A stretch of DNA of 55,082 nucleotides, from NCBI GenBank assembly GCA_042095835.1, contig JBELML010000025.1:1-55082 (forward strand), given 5' to 3'. This document shows, piece by piece, positions 26,458 to 35,667 of this stretch (the stretch's first letter is position 1; the number at the start of each line of letters is the position of its first letter). The notes beneath the pieces were generated by a model. The model was not told the origin of the DNA, did not search any database, and saw only the letters and a program-made list of their open reading frames with translations. The translations under genes were made by a program, and so were the position numbers. This DNA comes from DATFKA01 sp042095835 (GTDB taxonomy: Bacteria > Bacteroidota > Bacteroidia > Chitinophagales > Saprospiraceae).

Positions 26458-27770
26458 TTAGATGCTTCCTGTATGATTTTTTCATAAATGGCCTCCCAGC
26501 CAGCCCATCCTTCGTGAGTAGCAAAGCTACTATTGTGCCATAAACTGATGAAGTGCCCATTAACTTCCCTAGTTTTTGTAATATACTGCTTGACTAACTG
26601 AAGCGCAACCTGGGTGTCGTTTTTAGCTACCCGTCTCAAAGTAACATCCATCACTGCAAAGGGATAAAGTCTTAAATCTGTCTTCTTGTTTTGGGATAAA
26701 TCGAACCAATAATGAGCTCTAGCAACTCCCGAACGGAAACCTAAGGCATGAGCATAGCCCAAGGAATAATCTTCTTTGATACCGTGCTTTAAGAGTTGCT
26801 GATAGGTATCGGGGAATCGAAGATAAAGGTAATGCTGGCGGCTATGCTGAGGAGGTATTCCTAGGATAGCGGTATATCGATCAATTTCTTTTTGTAGTTG
26901 ATCTTGCGAAATATTGGACTTGTAGCTTGGATGTATAGCGGTTGAATATTTGTTAGCAATCCCTTTTAGAAGATGCTGTAAGGCTTTCTTATCAGGGGAA
27001 ATATTCCGATCTAATTTACCAAAGTCACCCAAGTGGAAGAAGTATTGCGGCGATAGTTGGTATTGGTCATGCAAGGTATCTAGATAGTCAAAACGATCAA
27101 AAGGATCAGCTAATTGACCCGACCAAACTTTGATTCTGGCTAAGATTTTATCGGTATTCCATTGCCCTAAATCCTTGATCATACTACCAAGGTGCCGATG
27201 AAATGGTCGATGCCGAAAAGCCCAGGCCAAATCAATATCATAGCTAGGCTTAAACTGATAAGTCGGAAAACTGAAATCTAGCGCTTTGAAATTAGATTTT
27301 AATTTTTTTACCAAATCCAGGCACCACTCATCGACAATAGGCCGGTCTAGAAATTGAAAACGGTAGGCTAAACTCCCATTAGCAGGAAAACGTCCGTAGG
27401 AATCACTTTCAAAAGGCAGGTATTCCTCATACCGACTCAGGTGATAAAAACAGCAAGCCAATAAATCAAATGAATAGTCGGCCGTTAGATCTTCTTGATC
27501 AAAGGAATAAGGGACTTGGTTTGTAGGCTGGACTACTTCAATGTTTTGCTCTTGAATAAGAGACTCTGATAGGAGATTCGATTGTGGAATACGTACTTCT
27601 TCTTCCCGAATGGCAGCGTTGCTATAGTTTAAACATGGCCCTTGGAAACGCCTATAGGCTTTCTGATTGTTGGTGACTTCATAGTCCAATTGTACGACCT
27701 CTTTGAAGCAATACTCCAGGATATACTCAAGCCGTGGACTGAGGTGTGCTGAGTAGATGAATAGCTTCAT
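26454..27770 (-). CDS. Polysaccharide deacetylase-like protein (DUF7033 type)
   Basis: A 438-residue protein resembling the Bacteroidota group of carbohydrate-esterase-4-like proteins with an N-terminal accessory domain. Visible features are the opening LFIYSAHLSPRLEYILEYCF, an SYDIDLAWAFRHR segment (the DID would supply metal-binding aspartates), the strand HLGDFGKLDRNISP and IHPSYKSN as the histidine motif. A late histidine occurs in SLWHNSS. Genes of this group often sit in capsule or exopolysaccharide contexts, but no such locus is nearby. Exact chemistry is unproven. Confidence 0.7.
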   Translation of the reverse strand: MKLFIYSAHLSPRLEYILEYCFKEVVQLDYEVTNNQKAYRRFQGPCLNYSNAAIREEEVRIPQSNLLSESLIQEQNIEVVQPTNQVPYSFDQEDLTADYSFDLLACCFYHLSRYEEYLPFESDSYGRFPANGSLAYRFQFLDRPIVDEWCLDLVKKLKSNFKALDFSFPTYQFKPSYDIDLAWAFRHRPFHRHLGSMIKDLGQWNTDKILARIKVWSGQLADPFDRFDYLDTLHDQYQLSPQYFFHLGDFGKLDRNISPDKKALQHLLKGIANKYSTAIHPSYKSNISQDQLQKEIDRYTAILGIPPQHSRQHYLYLRFPDTYQQLLKHGIKEDYSLGYAHALGFRSGVARAHYWFDLSQNKKTDLRLYPFAVMDVTLRRVAKNDTQVALQLVKQYITKTREVNGHFISLWHNSSFATHEGWAGWEAIYEKIIQEASN

Positions 27771-27993
27771 AAAGGATGAATGGAAGTTGATGATTTAAAA
27801 TAAAACATGTAGCCTGATTGTCAAAGCTGGATTTTCCCCTATAAATGTCCGTTATATTTCTTAAATTTAAGATAATCTTTGTTGTTCTAAACTTTTGAGA
27901 AATCGAGCTGTCTTTTTTAAGAGAGCGGCAACAAGGGTTGTCTTTTATGCCCATTTTCCCAGATGTTTCAAAAATCTGAATTCAATCTAAAAG

Positions 27994-28809
27994 ATGAAGC
28001 TAAAATATACAGGTTTAATCATTTTCCTATTCTTGTCCTGCTCTGTGGTTAGTACTGCTCAACAGACGCTCGATCTGGGCAAAAATAACTACGACGATAA
28101 GAAAGGTACGGTTTATCTCCAGGAAAACACTTTTGAGTTTAGGTTTCATACCAATGGGGCTTCGCTGGGCTTAAATTTTGGTGATATTCAGACTTTTTAT
28201 AAAACGCGTTTTTGGCACGTCAGTATCGGAGAGCTCAAACATATCCGTGAAACCAGACAATCGAGAAGTCTTCAAGGAACAGCCTTTGGAGGAAACTTTC
28301 GCTCCTATATTTTCGGTAAGCAAAATAATTTCTTCGTTTTACGTGGTGGTATCGGCGAGAAAAGATATTTCAGCCAGAAAGCTAAATCTAAAGGGGTTGC
28401 AGTTGGGTTTTCTTACGAGGGAGGTGCTTCTATTGGTTTGTTGAAGCCCTACTATTTGGTGCTGAGATTTGTGCCGGAGAGTTTTGGAGACTTTAACTAC
28501 CGAAGCGAAAAGTTTAGTGAAGAGAACGCAGAACGTTTCCTACGCAACGAGAGTATTTTTGGAGCTGATAGCTTCACCCAAGGTTTTGGGGAGATTAAGT
28601 TTCGCCCAGGGGCACACGCTAGAGCTTCTTTGCACTTTGATTGGGGCGCTTTTGACGAATTCGTAAAAGCAGTAGAGGTAGGTATCATGGCAGATTTTTT
28701 CCTCGAAAGAATCCCTATCATGGTAGAGTCTGACCTCACACCTGGTGTAAAGAACCGAGCTATCTTTGCCAACCTTTTTGTGAATATCCAATTTGGTAAA
28801 CGGAAATAA
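27994..28809 (+). CDS. Probable outer-membrane beta-barrel protein, unknown function
   Basis: This 271-residue protein has a signal peptide (about residues 1-22, ending STAQ) and a chain of alternating hydrophobic and aromatic strands. Examples are TFEFRFHTNGASLGLNFGD, GKQNNFFVLRGGIGEKRYF and VKAVEVGIMADFFLERIPIM, with a last strand FANLFVNIQFGKRK. This pattern suggests a small outer-membrane barrel, and I recognise no named family. A short hairpin (TACAAACAA with TTGTTTGTA, 28841-28868) lies between it and the lipA promoter. Confidence 0.6.
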   Translation: MKLKYTGLIIFLFLSCSVVSTAQQTLDLGKNNYDDKKGTVYLQENTFEFRFHTNGASLGLNFGDIQTFYKTRFWHVSIGELKHIRETRQSRSLQGTAFGGNFRSYIFGKQNNFFVLRGGIGEKRYFSQKAKSKGVAVGFSYEGGASIGLLKPYYLVLRFVPESFGDFNYRSEKFSEENAERFLRNESIFGADSFTQGFGEIKFRPGAHARASLHFDWGAFDEFVKAVEVGIMADFFLERIPIMVESDLTPGVKNRAIFANLFVNIQFGKRK

Positions 28810-28874
28810 AGACCGCCTTGTCTTGATATTACAGCTTCCTTACAAACAATCTTATCGCCTTGTTTGTATCTGTA

Positions 28875-28902
28875 TTGAATAGTGCAAAGATTCGTATCTT
28901 TG
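28875..28902 (+). promoter_or_regulatory. lipA promoter
   Basis: TTG (28875-28877), 17 nt, TATCTTTG (28895-28902) is a full match to the Bacteroidota consensus. Transcription would start about 20-25 nt before the lipA ATG at 28931. Confidence 0.6.
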
Positions 28903-28930
28903 ACTTTGTTATTCCAGAAAAATTGAGTTT

Positions 28931-29803
28931 ATGATTGATCTACCGATTGTAGATAAAAAAGAGCCAAGAAGACGGAAACCCGATTGGCTTCGGGTGAAAT
29001 TGCCTGTTGGTCCTAAATATAAGAAGGTTCGATCACTGGTCGATGAATATAAATTGCATACCATTTGTCAGAGTGGTAACTGTCCTAATATGGGCGAGTG
29101 CTGGGGAGCTGGTACGGCTACTTTTATGATTTTAGGGAATACCTGTACCAGATCATGTTCTTTTTGTGCAGTAAAAACCGGTCGTCCACCTGAATACGAC
29201 GAAGATGAACCAAGAAGGGTAGCCGAAGCCATCGACTTGATGCAGGTGAAACACGCTGTGATCACTTCTGTAAATAGAGATGAGAGAAAAGATCGGGGAG
29301 CGGAAGTTTGGTATCAAACGGTACGATCAGTGAAAGAACGGACACCTCAGGTCACCATAGAAACTTTGATACCCGATGTTAAAGCGACTTGGTGGGCATT
29401 GGAGCGGATGATTAGCGCTGGTCAAGAAGTGGTATCGCACAATATGGAAACCGTAGAGCGCCTCTATCGCAAAGTACGCCCACAGGCTAAATATCAAAGG
29501 AGTCTAGAGCAAATCAAAAGGACCAAAGAGTTTGGTAAACGCACCAAGACAGGCATCATGGTTGGTCTTGGCGAAACTCAAGATGAGGTCTTCAAAGTGA
29601 TGGACGATTTGCTAGAGCATGGCTGTGACGTGATCACGATCGGGCAGTATCTACAACCTACCAAAATGCATTTAGAGGTAGCAGAGTTTGTGCATCCGGA
29701 TGTATTCAAAAAGTATGAGGAAGTGGGTTTAGAAAAGGGCTTTAATTTTGTGGAAAGTGGTCCACTGGTAAGGTCTTCTTATCATGCTGAAAAGCATTTG
29801 TAA
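28931..29803 (+). CDS. lipA: Lipoyl synthase
   Basis: A 290-residue radical-SAM enzyme that inserts two sulfur atoms into octanoyl groups on lipoyl domains. The auxiliary iron-sulfur cluster cysteines are in CQSGNCPNMGEC (about 46-57), and the radical-SAM cluster in CTRSCSFC (about 73-80). The C-terminal GPLVRSSYHAE carries the conserved RSSY serine that ligates the auxiliary cluster. The length is normal. The gene stands alone with its own promoter and a strong bidirectional terminator. Confidence 0.97.
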   Translation: MIDLPIVDKKEPRRRKPDWLRVKLPVGPKYKKVRSLVDEYKLHTICQSGNCPNMGECWGAGTATFMILGNTCTRSCSFCAVKTGRPPEYDEDEPRRVAEAIDLMQVKHAVITSVNRDERKDRGAEVWYQTVRSVKERTPQVTIETLIPDVKATWWALERMISAGQEVVSHNMETVERLYRKVRPQAKYQRSLEQIKRTKEFGKRTKTGIMVGLGETQDEVFKVMDDLLEHGCDVITIGQYLQPTKMHLEVAEFVHPDVFKKYEEVGLEKGFNFVESGPLVRSSYHAEKHL

Positions 29804-29813
29804 TCCGATGTTA

Positions 29814-29865
29814 TATAACTAAGAAAGGCTATCTGCAAGAATGTAGATAGCCTTTCTTAGTTATA
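29814..29865. terminator. Very strong bidirectional hairpin between lipA and oadB
   Basis: Bases 29814-29837 pair with 29842-29865 over 24 bp with one mismatch, around the 4-nt loop AGAA. It begins 10 bp after the lipA stop and ends 12 bp before the oadB stop, so it can end transcription from both sides. The stem contains AAAGGCTATCT on one arm and its complement on the other. Confidence 0.75.
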
Positions 29866-29877
29866 GGGCCTCTGTTT

Positions 29878-31083
29878 TTAGCTCAAAAACGAGATCAGCA
29901 CGCCTGCTGCAACGGCTGAACCAATTACGCCAGAAATATTGCTAGACATGGCATACTGAAGCAAGTGATTGCGAGAATCGTATTTAAGGGCAATATCATT
30001 AGCTACTCTTGCAGCCATAGGTACCGCACTCAAGCCCGTAGCTCCAATGAGTGGGTTAATTTTCTTTTTGGAGAAAATGTTGACCACTTTCACTGCTATA
30101 ATACCTCCTGCGATAGAGATGGCAAAGGCTATGAAACCACCAGCAACTATCATCAAAGTCTCTGTATTCAAGAAAGTACTAGCGGTCATCGTAGCTCCTA
30201 CAGTTAATCCTAGGAAAATAGTAGCCACATTAAGGATCGTATCAGAGGCGGCCTTATACAATCGAGCTGTATCGGAACCAATTTCTTTGATCAAGTTTCC
30301 AAATAAAAGCATTCCTAGTAGTGGTACTGATGAAGGTACCAAGATGGAGACAATCAAACCCAAAACAATGGGGAAAAGTATCTTCACCATCTTCATGTTT
30401 TTTATCTTAATCTTACTCGGATAAGCCTTTTCCTGTTCTTTCATATTGATCTTGAGCTCCTTTTCGGATACCAAGAACCGGACTACCAACGGAATGATCA
30501 CCGGGACTAAAGCCATATAAGAATAAGCGGCAATGGCTATCGGGCCCAGTAACTCTGGAGCTAGAATAATGGAGGTATAAATCGCCGTTGGACCATCAGC
30601 ACCACCAATGATACCGAGCGAGGCGGCCTCTTTTAATGAGAATCCAAGTAGTACCGCTGAAATTAATACGGTGAATATTCCAATCTGCGCGGCCGCACCA
30701 AAAAAAGCTAAGCGGAGATTACGCAGCATTGGTCCAAAATCAGTTAGTGCTCCCACTCCCATGAAGATCAATGGAGGAAGTAGACTGGTTTTGATCAGGC
30801 TGTAATAGAGCATATTCATGATGCCAAAGTTTTTGGCAATTTCCAAAATGGTCATATGCTCAATCTCTGGATTAGAGGTAGCTGCTACTACGGCCATATT
30901 GCCATTTGGTATATTGGCTAATAGCACACCAAAGGCAATGGGTACAAGTAATAATGGTTCGTAGCGCCTTTGGATACCCATGTATAGGAGTATCAAAGCG
31001 AGTACGATCATGAAAAGGGATTTCGGCTCTTGAGCAAATTCCCCTAAAGCAGTCATTTCAAAAAGCTTCTGAAAAACATCCAT
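29878..31083 (-). CDS. oadB: Sodium-pumping decarboxylase, beta subunit
   Basis: A polytopic inner-membrane protein of 401 residues from the ATG at 31083 (two codons longer from a TTG). The beta subunit decarboxylates carboxybiotin and exports sodium. Diagnostic motifs are GVGALTDFGPML, the GGADGPTAIY block and NVATIFLGLTVGATM. The region IGATGLSAVPMAARVAN is also typical. Eight or nine hydrophobic segments are visible. It is the last gene of the oadG-oadA-oadB unit, 11 bp after oadA, and ends at the strong hairpin. Confidence 0.92.
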   Translation of the reverse strand: MDVFQKLFEMTALGEFAQEPKSLFMIVLALILLYMGIQRRYEPLLLVPIAFGVLLANIPNGNMAVVAATSNPEIEHMTILEIAKNFGIMNMLYYSLIKTSLLPPLIFMGVGALTDFGPMLRNLRLAFFGAAAQIGIFTVLISAVLLGFSLKEAASLGIIGGADGPTAIYTSIILAPELLGPIAIAAYSYMALVPVIIPLVVRFLVSEKELKINMKEQEKAYPSKIKIKNMKMVKILFPIVLGLIVSILVPSSVPLLGMLLFGNLIKEIGSDTARLYKAASDTILNVATIFLGLTVGATMTASTFLNTETLMIVAGGFIAFAISIAGGIIAVKVVNIFSKKKINPLIGATGLSAVPMAARVANDIALKYDSRNHLLQYAMSSNISGVIGSAVAAGVLISFLS

Positions 31084-31094
31084 ACACAAGCGTC

Positions 31095-32984
31095 TTATTG
31101 AAGCTTCATAATTACATCATCTTCATCAACTGCATCACCATTGCTCACACTAATTTCTGCAACAGTTCCGCCTTTCTCTGCTTTGACAGCATTCATCACT
31201 TTCATGGCTTCAATATAGAAAATGACTTGACCTACTTCTACTTTATCTCCTACCTTAACTGGGCGATCTGCTGAGTTCATCGTTAGATAAAAGGTACCCT
31301 CCAAAGGAGAAATAATATCTTCCAGATGACTAGTATCTACAGGAGGCGTGGAAGATTTATCCATTTTACTTGGACTTGGAGCGCTGGTCTCCTCGCCCTC
31401 TGCACCATAAGAAACAGAGACTTTAAATCGCTCACCATCGACATCGATGAACATAGTTTTGGGCGTCGGAGTAGCTGCTCCGACTGCTTGAGGCGCGGTG
31501 CTTGTTGCTGCTATTGGCTCTTTAGCGGCTTTTCTTTCTCCTAAGTCTTTCAGGAATTTTTCCTTTGCTTTGCCAGATTTATAATCTTCGTATTGTGGAG
31601 GGTGCATCGCATATTCAAATAGCTCTTCCTCATCCTCTCCTAAATCCCAGCCTTTTTCCTGCATTTTTGAGCGGTACATCTCTAGTTCGTCACTCAATAA
31701 ATCTTCTGGTGAGCCTTTAAAAAACGTACGATTTTGTTCCTTGGCTAGACCTAAGATATCTTCTGATAGCTTACCGGGCAGTTTACCAGATTTTCCTACG
31801 ATCATACCCCAGGTGTTTTCATCCATCATTGACCAGCGTGCTCTCCCTTTTTCCATCTGGAGAACATTCATTAAAGCGGTATTCTTGACGTATTGGCTAT
31901 AGGGGGTGACCAATGGGGGATAGCCCAATTGAGGCCAAATATGTTTGACCTCGTCAAATAGTTTGATCAATAATTGATCTTGGGTCAAAGTGGGTTGATC
32001 TCTTTTTGTTAACCACTTATTTAGGCTTCTTAGATTATTTTCCAAGTCTGCCATCAAGCTACCCATCATTCCGCCAGGAAGACCGGGACCAATCAATAAG
32101 GAATTCATTTTTCTATTCCTTGGATTAATATAGTAGCCTAAGAAATCATCCATGAAGCTCTGAGTTAAGCTTCTAGCTTCCATGTAGGCATTCATATTAA
32201 TGTCTGGTAGAGAAAAACCGGCATCGACGAGCATGGCATGAATCGTCAATAAGTCAGCATGGCCAGTACCCCAAGATAAAGGTTCCATGCCTACATCTAT
32301 ATAATCGGCTCCTGCTCTAGCAGCCTCCAGAGAGGATGCTACGGAGAAGCCTGGTGTAGAGTGGCCGTGGTAGGTGATCAGGGTATTAGGGTGCCTGTCT
32401 CTAATCCCTTTTATGATTTTACCGATGGAGGCTGGGCGACCAATTCCAGCCATGTCTTTAACACAAATTTCTTCAGCACCGTAGTCAATTAACTGATCTG
32501 CCAATTGGATATAGTAGTCGACAGTGTGCACTTCAGAGAAGGTGATACATAGACTACCTTGAGGGATCATACCACCAGCTTTGGCAAATTCAAAAGATTT
32601 CTGCAAGTTGGGAGCATAGTTCAGTCCATCAAAAGATCTGGCGATATCTGTGCCTTGGATTTTCTTGAGTTCAAACATCTTCTTCCGAACATCAAGTGGT
32701 ACAGGACTCATCCGTATGCCGTTGAGTCCTCTTTCCAGCATATGAGTCTGAATGCCTGCTTTATTGAATGGTGTGGTCCATTCTCGTACTGCTTTATTTG
32801 GGTTTTCACCATAGAGGAGGCAGATTTGTTCGAAACCACCCCCATTGGTTTCTACTCTTGAAAAGACCCCCATATCTACTATTGGCTCAGCTACTTGAAG
32901 TAGTTGATCTACTCTAGGCATATATTTGCCAGAGGACTGCCACATATCACGATAGATCAGGCTTAATTTGATTTCTTTTCCCAT
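31095..32984 (-). CDS. oadA: Biotin-dependent carboxyltransferase alpha subunit (oxaloacetate decarboxylase type)
   Basis: A 629-residue protein from the ATG at 32984. The HMGL-like carboxyltransferase TIM barrel (about 1-280) has the metal-site segments IYRDMWQSS, CVKDMAGIGRP and YHGHSTPG. The conserved PYC/OADA domain follows. A proline- and alanine-rich linker (about 490-555) leads to a biotinyl domain with EAMKVMNAVKAEKG, where the Lys is biotinylated. The alpha subunit moves the carboxyl group from oxaloacetate (or a related acid) to biotin. An upstream in-frame start at 33041 is less family-like. Confidence 0.9.
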   Translation of the reverse strand: MGKEIKLSLIYRDMWQSSGKYMPRVDQLLQVAEPIVDMGVFSRVETNGGGFEQICLLYGENPNKAVREWTTPFNKAGIQTHMLERGLNGIRMSPVPLDVRKKMFELKKIQGTDIARSFDGLNYAPNLQKSFEFAKAGGMIPQGSLCITFSEVHTVDYYIQLADQLIDYGAEEICVKDMAGIGRPASIGKIIKGIRDRHPNTLITYHGHSTPGFSVASSLEAARAGADYIDVGMEPLSWGTGHADLLTIHAMLVDAGFSLPDINMNAYMEARSLTQSFMDDFLGYYINPRNRKMNSLLIGPGLPGGMMGSLMADLENNLRSLNKWLTKRDQPTLTQDQLLIKLFDEVKHIWPQLGYPPLVTPYSQYVKNTALMNVLQMEKGRARWSMMDENTWGMIVGKSGKLPGKLSEDILGLAKEQNRTFFKGSPEDLLSDELEMYRSKMQEKGWDLGEDEEELFEYAMHPPQYEDYKSGKAKEKFLKDLGERKAAKEPIAATSTAPQAVGAATPTPKTMFIDVDGERFKVSVSYGAEGEETSAPSPSKMDKSSTPPVDTSHLEDIISPLEGTFYLTMNSADRPVKVGDKVEVGQVIFYIEAMKVMNAVKAEKGGTVAEISVSNGDAVDEDDVIMKLQ

Positions 32985-33064
32985 CAATATTTGGTTAGTG
33001 CAAAAAATAAGACAGGATTCTTCTCTTAGAAAAGAATCCAATCCGCTTATTGGTCAATAAAGAT

Positions 33065-33337
33065 TTATAATTTTTCTACTTTAGTTATATGAGCATGACC
33101 ATGGCTTACTGCTTCTACAGCAGCGGCAATCACGGCCAGCTTTTCTCGTGGTATAACTGAAGGACGATAAACCGAAGTTGGTGCTTTAGCAGACTTTTCG
33201 TCTAGTGGAGTAGAGAAGTATTTATTAACAATACCAATTAAAACCCTACCTGCTAATACTACTAAGGATAGTATTACAAAAACGGATAGCATCCCGATGA
33301 CTAATAGCGATAAGGCCGTTTGAATATCTGTACTCAT
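33065..33337 (-). CDS. oadG: Sodium-pumping decarboxylase, gamma subunit
   Basis: A 90-residue protein with one N-terminal membrane helix (about 8-32) and a short polar tail, the usual layout of OadG, which holds the alpha and beta subunits together at the membrane. The tail has VIPREKLAVIAAAVEAVSHG, a pattern common in OadG and MmdD. It starts 10 bp after the alkaline phosphatase stop and lies 80 bp before oadA. Confidence 0.82.
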   Translation of the reverse strand: MSTDIQTALSLLVIGMLSVFVILSLVVLAGRVLIGIVNKYFSTPLDEKSAKAPTSVYRPSVIPREKLAVIAAAVEAVSHGHAHITKVEKL

Positions 33338-33347
33338 ATTTTTTTTA

Positions 33348-34445
33348 CTACAAGCCGAGAGCAGCTTTCATTTTGAAATAGATGGCTGTATTCTCGTAAA
33401 TTCCTGCAAATTGTTCAGCACCAGGGCCATAGGCGAAAACGGGAATTAAACTTCCTGTATGATAATCAGAAGTAAAGGCACCCTCTATTTCACCCATTTT
33501 TGAACCTGGATTGATAGCGTAGCCTCCCGTCTCATGGTCGGCAGTTACGACTACCAAGGTTTGCCCATCTTCTTTAGCAAACTTTAATACCTCACCTATT
33601 GTTCGATCAAACTCTAGCATTTCTGTAATGATATAGTCTGAATTGTTGGCGTGACCACCCCAATCTATTTGAGAACCCTCGATCATCATGAAGAACCCCT
33701 TCTCTCCGTGTTGATTGAGAAATTGAATCCCCTTTGTCGAAACCTCTTGAAGATAGTCTCTCCCCTGGGAGGCCATAAGTGGATCGTTATTGGAGGTTAG
33801 ATAGGCGAAATTCTTGCTAGGATCGAGGCTTAAATCACTGAATTCTTCCTTGACAAAATCAGAAACTACATAACCTTTATTCCCCAGCTCTTGCATTAAA
33901 TCTCTTCCATCACTGCGATTCGAAAAAAACTTTTTGCCGCCGCCTACAAAAAAGTCAATCTCCGTATCGAGGAATTGCGCTGCAATTTCTTCATACATTT
34001 TTCGAGCTTTGACGTGGGCTATGAAAGAAGCTGGTGTAGCATGTACTATGGTCGAGGTGGCTACCAAGCCTGTAGACAATCCTGCTGCTTCGGCTTCCTC
34101 GAGTATAGTTTTGAGTGCTACACTGTCTGGATCGACAGCAATAGCACCATTGTAGGTCTTTTGGCCGCAGGCAAAGGCCGTTGCTCCGGCAGCAGAGTCG
34201 GTAATTAAATTATTGGAGGCATAGCTTTTGTGTAGACCGATCTGTTTAAATTGTTCTAGATTGAGCACATTATTGTTGGAGTAGAGTCCTGCGCTAATTT
34301 GGGTCAAGCCCATACCATCTCCGATTAAAAGAATGACATTTTTGGCCTTCGGAATAGAGCGTCCATTATTGACCTTTTTACCTGCTTGAGGTGAACAAGA
34401 GAAAAGCGAGATCAGAAAAAAAACGCCTAAAATACGGTTCATCAT
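33348..34445 (-). CDS. Alkaline phosphatase (lipoprotein)
   Basis: A 365-residue phosphatase of the PhoA superfamily with lipobox LFSC (Cys17). The metal and nucleophile region is ILLIGDGMGLTQIS, then TDSAAGATAFACG with the nucleophilic Ser, and later MIEGSQIDWGGHANN and TADHETGGY with zinc-ligand histidines. It would release phosphate from monoesters at the cell envelope. The start ATG overlaps the dprA stop in ATGA, so translation is probably coupled to dprA. I see no Pho-box-like repeat nearby. Confidence 0.92.
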   Translation of the reverse strand: MMNRILGVFFLISLFSCSPQAGKKVNNGRSIPKAKNVILLIGDGMGLTQISAGLYSNNNVLNLEQFKQIGLHKSYASNNLITDSAAGATAFACGQKTYNGAIAVDPDSVALKTILEEAEAAGLSTGLVATSTIVHATPASFIAHVKARKMYEEIAAQFLDTEIDFFVGGGKKFFSNRSDGRDLMQELGNKGYVVSDFVKEEFSDLSLDPSKNFAYLTSNNDPLMASQGRDYLQEVSTKGIQFLNQHGEKGFFMMIEGSQIDWGGHANNSDYIITEMLEFDRTIGEVLKFAKEDGQTLVVVTADHETGGYAINPGSKMGEIEGAFTSDYHTGSLIPVFAYGPGAEQFAGIYENTAIYFKMKAALGL

Positions 34446-35554
34446 TTTGGATGTTTGAATAAAGTAAATCGATTACCTGGTAATGATTTTACTATTCCCT
34501 TGAATTCTAAAGTCAATAAATGTGCAGCTAAACTGCCTGAATTCTGTTGATTCTCCGTTGCAATTTGATCAATATGCAACGCGGATTCTTTGCGCAACAA
34601 ATCTACAATATTTTTTTCTTCTTCTGACAAATCCACGAATAACTCCTGTTGTATTCCACCAGAATTTACAGGCGCATCCCAGCCCATAATGTAGGAGATG
34701 TCCTCTACTTTTTCTAGCAACTGCGCCTTATGGGTTTTTATGAGATGGTTGCAGCCCTGAGAAAGCCGATCCTGTATTCGCCCAGGTATTGCAAATACTT
34801 CTTTATCATATTGGTTGGCTAAATGGGCCGTGATCATAGAACCTCCTCTTTTGGGCGTTTCGATGACAACTACTGCGTCACATAGTCCCGCTACTATTCT
34901 ATTTCGCATGGGAAAAAATTCTTTCTCTGCTCTGGTAAAAAATCCATATTCAGAAATGAGACCTGAGTTTGTTTGTTGCACCATCTCTTGGGCAATCTTT
35001 CTGTGACTATTGGGATATATGTGCTGATGGCCATGAGCTATTACGCCCCAAGTACCTAGCTGGTTAGACAAGGCGCTGGTATGAGCGCAAATATCGACGC
35101 CATATGCCATTCCACTAATAATGATTGGCTGATAGTTTTTTAAATGATCTATGAGTTCTTCGCAAATACTTAGCCCTTGCGGGCTTGGTTTACGCGTGCC
35201 AATAATGGCTAGGTTGCGAGACGTGTTGAAGTCTACTTTTTTAGTCGTATAAAGGAGGAAGGGGCAATCATGATAATGCGTAAGCCTTTTGGGAAAGGCC
35301 TCCTCATCGAAGCAATAAATTTGTAAATTGTTCTCCACGCAGGCTTGGTAGGTTCTTTGTGCGCGTTCTAGGATAGTAGGATCTTTTAGAGATTGAGCGA
35401 TCCCCAAACCAATACCTGGCACCTTAGATAAGGCAGGAGTAGAATTGTGGAAGATGGCTTCAGCCGATCCGAAAAAGCGATATAAATTTTTCGCTGTGAC
35501 AGCACCTACTTTAGGGGTTAAAGTCAGCGCAATTTTATAGGTGGTTTCTAGCAT
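34442..35554 (-). CDS. dprA: DNA-processing protein DprA
   Basis: A 370-residue protein of the DprA/Smf family, which loads RecA on incoming single-stranded DNA during transformation. It has an N-terminal HhH region (about 10-60), the extended Rossmann core with LAIIGTRKPSPQG, ISGMAYGVDICAHTSAL, ISEYGF and NRIVAGLCDAVVVIET, and a C-terminal winged helix (about 300-366). The core departs slightly from the classic SGLARGID motif (SGMAYGVD). It starts the five-gene run leading to oadB. Confidence 0.93.
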   Translation of the reverse strand: MLETTYKIALTLTPKVGAVTAKNLYRFFGSAEAIFHNSTPALSKVPGIGLGIAQSLKDPTILERAQRTYQACVENNLQIYCFDEEAFPKRLTHYHDCPFLLYTTKKVDFNTSRNLAIIGTRKPSPQGLSICEELIDHLKNYQPIIISGMAYGVDICAHTSALSNQLGTWGVIAHGHQHIYPNSHRKIAQEMVQQTNSGLISEYGFFTRAEKEFFPMRNRIVAGLCDAVVVIETPKRGGSMITAHLANQYDKEVFAIPGRIQDRLSQGCNHLIKTHKAQLLEKVEDISYIMGWDAPVNSGGIQQELFVDLSEEEKNIVDLLRKESALHIDQIATENQQNSGSLAAHLLTLEFKGIVKSLPGNRFTLFKHPK

Positions 35555-35667
35555 TTTATTAACATTGATTCATTAGCTATATTTCTCTATTTTAGAGTAT
35601 GTTTAGGTTTCCTTATTGGTAGTTGTTAATTACAACTTCAATGCTACTCAAATAAAAATAATCGCAA

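Noticed and set aside
27727..27954. Small 75-codon minus-strand frame
   Set aside because: It overlaps the start of the deacetylase-like gene, lacks any motif and has no promoter.
29969..30424. Long antisense frame inside oadB
   Set aside because: It mirrors a membrane-protein reading frame, a common source of false open frames; similar shadows at 42406-42717, 36761-37153 and 50532-51005 were dropped for the same reason.
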